Shown here piece after piece: positions 33,212 through 36,871 of a stretch of 36,871 nt of DNA. Source of the stretch: Paenibacillus fonticola DSM 21315 (GTDB lineage Bacteria; Bacillota; Bacilli; Paenibacillales; Paenibacillaceae). Positions within the stretch are counted from its first letter, which is position 1. The number at the start of each line of letters is the position of its first letter. The notes under the pieces were generated by a model, which was not told the origin of the DNA, made no database searches, and worked only from the letters and a program-made list of their open reading frames with translations. Location: assembly GCF_000381905.1 (NCBI RefSeq), contig NZ_KB907290.1:1-36871 (forward strand), written 5' to 3'. Made by a program: the position numbers and the translations under genes.

Positions 33212-33226
33212 TAGAAAACGATTGCC
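33212..33226. promoter_or_regulatory. Possible cre (CcpA) site upstream of the importer operon
   Basis: TAGAAAACGATTGCC matches the cre pattern WTGNAANCGNWNNCW at 13 of 15 positions. It lies about 80 bases before the binding-protein start. Catabolite repression of this sugar locus would make sense, but the match is imperfect and no good sigma-A promoter was located beside it. Confidence 0.35.
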
Positions 33227-33325
33227 AATAAGGGTGAATTTTTTCTAAACATGCCAAAAACGTTCGAAAAGATTCTACCCTCTTTCCGAACGTTCTCTAC
33301 CTTTGTCTTATGGTCAGCTAAAAGA

Positions 33326-34723
33326 TTACCCCATGTTAGCCTGGCGATATTCACTAGGCAGCATGCCAACCTGCTCGCGAAATAACCTGCTGAAATATTT
33401 CTCATCGTTATACCCGACCTGCTCAGCGATCCACTGAATCGTCTTCGTTGTATTGCGCAAATACTGCCTAGCCCGCTGCATGCGAATTTCCCTTAAGTAA
33501 TCGGTGTAAGTCTGCCCGACGATCTCCTTGAAGCATTGACTGAAATAGCTGCTGCTCATATTGACCATCTCCGCCATATCACTGGCCGTCAGCGGCTCAC
33601 TCATCATTTGCTGAGCCAGATTAACCGCCTTCATAATACTGTTCTGAATCTCCTCTGAATAAGACGTCCGGACATTCACGCCCTTGATCATTGCCCTAGT
33701 CTCCCTGAGCCAATGTTCAAATTGTATCCAACTGCTCATAAAGTCTTCAATCCCAATGGACGATGGCAGCATTTGACGATACAGGCGGTTCCATTCATCC
33801 GTAATCGAGAAAAAAATGCGGGTCAAGCGGATGGGAGGAAGCCTCTTTGCTTTAAGATCAAGTACCATATTCTCAAACATTCCGTCATCATAAAGCCATT
33901 CTGCGGATAACCATATCTCCTTAATCCGGTTCGAATCATGTGCATTCTCCCCTTTCCCCTTGTTCAGAATCTCTTTGCCGTCAACCTGCTGATAAGGCTG
34001 TGATGGATCGTAATCGTAGAACAGGTCATTTTTTCGATAGACGCGCAGAAGCTGCAATACCGATTTACGATCCAGCCCATGAAGATGCCGCAGACAAACC
34101 AGGGCATAGTCCGAGTAAGAATCGACTGTCCGAGTCTGTTCCTTCCATGCGGCTATTCTCTTCTTTGATTGCCCCTCGGGATCGATCCAGCACCAAATTC
34201 CGATATCCGCCTCATAAGCCTGCTCCGCTAGAGGGATATCCGCCTGGAGCTCATCGGTCTGCTGATTCAAGGCGTAAAGCACCAGAAGTTCCTCAGCATC
34301 AGCTAAATTATCCTGCTGAATCGGTACTGTATTGAATGGCGCCTTCTGCGCCATGAGTGAAGCGATGCGACCGAGCACATCCTCAAACTGTTCCTTTTCT
34401 AGCTGCGTTTTGGCAATGTAATCAATCGCGCCAAGCCGTAGGGTCTCCTGAATATATTCAAATTCCTGGTGCAGGGTGAGTACGACAACTTGAATATGCG
34501 GATATTTAGCACGCACCTCCTTCATCAGCTCAATCCCCGACATCAACGGCATGGAGAGGTCCGTCAGCAGTAGATCCACTTTATTCATGGCGATAAATTG
34601 CAGTGCGTCCTCGCCATTGCTTACATCCCCCACTACCGTCATTCCAAATTCCTGCCAGGGCATAAAAGAAACCAAGCCCTTGCGCACGATCTTCTCATCG
34701 TCTACGACTAGTACACGTATCAT
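33326..34723 (-). CDS. YesN-like response regulator with AraC domain
   Basis: A 465-residue regulator. The N-terminal receiver (1-120) has VVDDEKIVRKG and phospho-acceptor Asp55 in LLLTDLSMP. A middle region of ~240 residues is not recognised. The C-terminal AraC HTH (about 365-465) has MVNMSSSYFSQCFKEIVGQTYTDYL and the second helix pair WIAEQVGYNDEKYFSRLFRE. The start is ATG 34723 with AGGAGGTGA upstream. It overlaps the kinase gene by four bases. The adjacent importer operon is its likely target. Confidence 0.94.
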   Translation of the reverse strand: MIRVLVVDDEKIVRKGLVSFMPWQEFGMTVVGDVSNGEDALQFIAMNKVDLLLTDLSMPLMSGIELMKEVRAKYPHIQVVVLTLHQEFEYIQETLRLGAIDYIAKTQLEKEQFEDVLGRIASLMAQKAPFNTVPIQQDNLADAEELLVLYALNQQTDELQADIPLAEQAYEADIGIWCWIDPEGQSKKRIAAWKEQTRTVDSYSDYALVCLRHLHGLDRKSVLQLLRVYRKNDLFYDYDPSQPYQQVDGKEILNKGKGENAHDSNRIKEIWLSAEWLYDDGMFENMVLDLKAKRLPPIRLTRIFFSITDEWNRLYRQMLPSSIGIEDFMSSWIQFEHWLRETRAMIKGVNVRTSYSEEIQNSIMKAVNLAQQMMSEPLTASDMAEMVNMSSSYFSQCFKEIVGQTYTDYLREIRMQRARQYLRNTTKTIQWIAEQVGYNDEKYFSRLFREQVGMLPSEYRQANMG

Positions 34724-36462
34724 AACGCCTGCTCACCTCCTGTAACAGGAATACGCAAAGTGACGATCGTCCCTTTTCCAACCTCGCTCTTAATCTCCAG
34801 CCGTGCCCGCTCCCCGTAATTCGCCTGAAGTATTCGCTTCACATACCTCATACCAATTCCCATCCCTACCTTCTGACTTTCCTTCGATTCATCCAGCATC
34901 AAAGCATCGATTTCCGCTTGCGTCATCCCCGAGCCATTATCCTGAATCGTAATTTCCAGCTCCTGATTTAATTTAATGTCAACGTGAATATAACCTTCAT
35001 CGCTTACCCCATGATATAAAGCATTCTCCACGAGCGGCTGCAAAATAAAGCGGGGGATCGACAGTCCCATCGTGCTCTCATCCACCTCTATGTCGACATC
35101 AAATTGGAAATCATAACGGATTTGCTGCAGCTGCAAATACTCTTTCAGCGCCTGAATCTCTTTGTCGATCGTCGTCGCTTCCCCCATTTTGCCCAGATTA
35201 TAACTGAGAAGCTTATTCAGCGAGAGCACTAGCTTATCAATTTTCTCATGGCCGCTGAAGACCGCCAGCCAATGCACGGTATCGAGCGTGTTCATTAGAA
35301 AATGCGGGTTGATTTGATAGAGCAGCTTCTCCACCTCTAAATCAGCTCTGCGCTTTTCCTTCCGCTCGATTTCCCCATATAAATCCCAAATTTTCGTCTT
35401 CATGTCCCTGATCTGATAGAGTAAATAATCAAATTCGGGAATTTTCGTTAGCCCGGTATAGTTTGTATTCGTCTGGATTAAGGTTTTGATTTCCTTATTG
35501 AATTTATCTAACGGATTATACACCATCTTCCACAGCAGCCAAGCAATAATTACAGCCACAAAAATAAATACGACAAAAATGAGGGCCATTTGCAATAGCC
35601 AGCTATTGCGCTCCTGATTCAATTCATTTTTCGGAATTAGCGACACGATGCTCCAGCCTTGATTGCTTGTCGCCTTATTCCAATAAAAGGCCTCGTATGT
35701 GCCTGATGAGGCAGTCGCCGCCGAACTGTGGCCCGGAAACATGCTGCTCACCGGGAAAGCGCCTTCATTTTCACTAAAAACAATACGCCCATCATTATCT
35801 AAAATGAGCAGTCTACGGGAATCGCTCTTCCGATTCTCGGGAGCAAATAACGTTTCCAGCGCGTTGCGACCCGTCTCGATGTACAAATATACGTCTTGAT
35901 CCGGCAAATTGACTTTGCGCATCGCGCTGAACACATATTGATTCATAGATCCGTTGTAGCTTTTATGAGGGCCGAAATAAATGATTTCCGAGTATTTAGC
36001 CATAAGAGGAAGCTGGTCTGGAAGGAATTCGCTGCGCAGTCGGAAATTCTCGAAATCGTAGGTACCCACCTCTGGATAATAATACATAATCAAGCCCACA
36101 TTCGGGTTGGAAAAAGAAATGATGTTCAATTCTGCCTTGATATTGTTGCGCAGTTGTATCTGGTTGTAGGACTCTGTTTCGTGAACCAATTCTTCGAGAA
36201 GCTTATTCGTCCCCCCTCCGAATGCAAGCTGCTGCGAGACATGGTTTATATTGTTCAGCGTATTCTCCAGAACGATCAGTTCCTGATTGAGGTTATTCTG
36301 CAGAGCCGCTTCCACCTTGTTACCGAGAATCGAATTGATCGTATAAAAGGATATAAAGCCAAGACATATGAACGGAATCAAGCTGCTGATCAAAAATATG
36401 GCAATGATCCGGTTCTTAAATGTAATTTGCTTGAGCCGCTCCATCATCAATTTTCTGCTCAT
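34720..36462 (-). CDS. YesM-like sensor histidine kinase
   Basis: A 580-residue kinase. TM1 (about 18-40), a large extracellular sensor (about 41-288), TM2 (289-312), a HAMP-like linker, then the His_kinase domain with YQINPHFLMNTLD (His387) and HATPase motifs VENALYHGV (Asn480), DNGSGM and GMGIGMRYVKRIL. This is the LytS/YesM class, which usually senses sugars or sugar-binding proteins. The start is ATG 36462 behind AGGG; downstream in-frame ATGs at residues 6 and 7 are possible. It is the first gene of the kinase-regulator pair controlling the neighbouring carbohydrate locus. Confidence 0.93.
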   Translation of the reverse strand: MSRKLMMERLKQITFKNRIIAIFLISSLIPFICLGFISFYTINSILGNKVEAALQNNLNQELIVLENTLNNINHVSQQLAFGGGTNKLLEELVHETESYNQIQLRNNIKAELNIISFSNPNVGLIMYYYPEVGTYDFENFRLRSEFLPDQLPLMAKYSEIIYFGPHKSYNGSMNQYVFSAMRKVNLPDQDVYLYIETGRNALETLFAPENRKSDSRRLLILDNDGRIVFSENEGAFPVSSMFPGHSSAATASSGTYEAFYWNKATSNQGWSIVSLIPKNELNQERNSWLLQMALIFVVFIFVAVIIAWLLWKMVYNPLDKFNKEIKTLIQTNTNYTGLTKIPEFDYLLYQIRDMKTKIWDLYGEIERKEKRRADLEVEKLLYQINPHFLMNTLDTVHWLAVFSGHEKIDKLVLSLNKLLSYNLGKMGEATTIDKEIQALKEYLQLQQIRYDFQFDVDIEVDESTMGLSIPRFILQPLVENALYHGVSDEGYIHVDIKLNQELEITIQDNGSGMTQAEIDALMLDESKESQKVGMGIGMRYVKRILQANYGERARLEIKSEVGKGTIVTLRIPVTGGEQAL

Positions 36463-36583
36463 TTGTCCCTAGGCCTCCCCTGATGCCATTATTGAGTGAA
36501 TCATACAAATTCGTTCTCGCGAAGTCAATGATTTATCAATCTTCCATATCTCCTCCTATCACCTGATTTCCATAAATGTCGAA
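36463..36583. other. Gap between YesM-like gene and IS end
   Basis: No gene is seen. The segment should hold the promoter of the kinase gene on the minus strand, but no hexamer pair was convincing. Confidence 0.5.
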
Positions 36584-36613
36584 GAGGCTGGGACATAACT
36601 AGTCTCTAGAAGT

Positions 36614-36650
36614 AAAAAGGTGAAATCGCTTCGTCGATTTCACCTTTTTT
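36614..36650. terminator. Bidirectional terminator inside the IS end
   Basis: AAAAAGGTGAAATCG (36614-36628) pairs perfectly with CGATTTCACCTTTTT (36635-36649). A-run and T-run flanks let it terminate in both directions, insulating the transposase from outside transcription. Confidence 0.88.
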
Positions 36651-36680
36651 AATGTGGTTTAAAGAAATACAGGCAAGGAT

Positions 36681-36871
36681 TTAGCCCCTTACCGCATATT
36701 TTCTTAAGTTAACAGCCATTAACGCAAGTCCGATTTCATTTTCGACCTTCGCTTTTCCGCGAACCGAAAATCGAGTAAAACCTAAATTAGCTTTCAAGAA
36801 TCCAAAAACAGGCTCTACATCAATTTTCCGTTGACGGTAAATGGTAGCCGTTTCTTCTTCTGAAAGCTTCT
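36681..36871 (-). CDS. IS1182-type transposase, C-terminal fragment (partial)
   Basis: Reading leftward from the window edge, the frame encodes 62 full codons ending in TAA at 36683-36681. Motifs KIDVEPVFGFLKANLGF and RGKAKVENEIGLALMAVNLRKYA are characteristic of the C-terminus of IS1182-family DDE transposases; the Glu in VEPVFG is probably the catalytic one. The gene is cut by the end of the sequence, and the visible part is undamaged. Confidence 0.87.
   Translation of the reverse strand, partial: KLSEEETATIYRQRKIDVEPVFGFLKANLGFTRFSVRGKAKVENEIGLALMAVNLRKYAVRG

Larger units (their letters stand above)
36584..36871 (-). mobile_element. IS1182-type insertion sequence, one end (partial)
   Basis: The element begins near 36584 with GAGGCTGGGACATAACTAG, a sequence typical of IS1182-like ends as remembered. 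A terminator hairpin follows, and the 3' end of a transposase gene runs off the right edge of the window. The exact outer base and target duplication cannot be fixed without the other end. Confidence 0.75.

Overview
The window looks like a chromosomal segment of a Paenibacillus-type member of the Bacillales. The signs are the block hprK-lgt-ppaX-yvoF-hisZGDBHAFI(E), followed by a YvcD-like TPR gene and trxB (the neighbourhood known from Bacillus), Bacillus-like tRNAs, frequent TTG/GTG starts behind strong AGGAGG sites, and a YesMN-type two-component system next to an LplABC-type sugar transporter. The taxon is inferred from gene content only.

Layout, left to right. (1) 1-1482: the 3' end of a 23S rRNA gene, then eight tRNAs (Ser, Met, Val, Thr, Asp, Phe, Tyr, Lys) with no 5S gene between. 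A 114-bp tandem repeat carrying copies of the tRNA-Asp 3' end sits inside the cluster. (2) 1725-4119: a PucR/CdaR-type regulator and an MsmX-like sugar-transport ATPase. (3) 4278-7500: hprK, lgt, ppaX and a hexapeptide acyltransferase (yvoF-like). These link carbon catabolite control and lipoprotein maturation. (4) 7625-9560, minus strand: an ECF sigma factor and its membrane-anchored DUF4179 partner, with a candidate autoregulatory promoter. (5) 10016-19150: a histidine operon, hisZ-G-D-B-H-A-F-IE, then hisJ and a divergent PRPP synthetase. hisC is absent. (6) 19241-22497: a possible 41-residue membrane peptide on the minus strand, a TPR/HTH protein and thioredoxin reductase. (7) 22513-25953, minus strand: an ABC-2 exporter plus a DesK/DesR-like two-component system, arranged like Bacillus yvfRSTU, with an 18-bp palindrome upstream. 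(8) 26072-26809: low-complexity pentanucleotide DNA and an internally deleted IS4-family element with intact ends. (9) 26950-36462, minus strand: YesM/YesN-type kinase and regulator, a solute-binding lipoprotein, two permeases and a GH31 alpha-glycosidase, forming a carbohydrate uptake and hydrolysis locus. (10) 36584-36871: one end of an IS1182-type element running out of the window.

The genes cooperate in three ways. The sugar locus at the right has no ATPase of its own, and the MsmX-like ATPase at the left is the kind that energises such orphan transporters. HprK and PpaX form the HPr-Ser-P/pyrophosphate arm of catabolite repression. The extra Prs can supply PRPP to the HisZ/HisG ATP-phosphoribosyltransferase. 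No clearly novel defence or metabolic system was found. The most unusual structures are the tRNA-Asp-tail repeats, the divergent Prs, the possible small membrane peptide and several undescribed repeats and palindromes.
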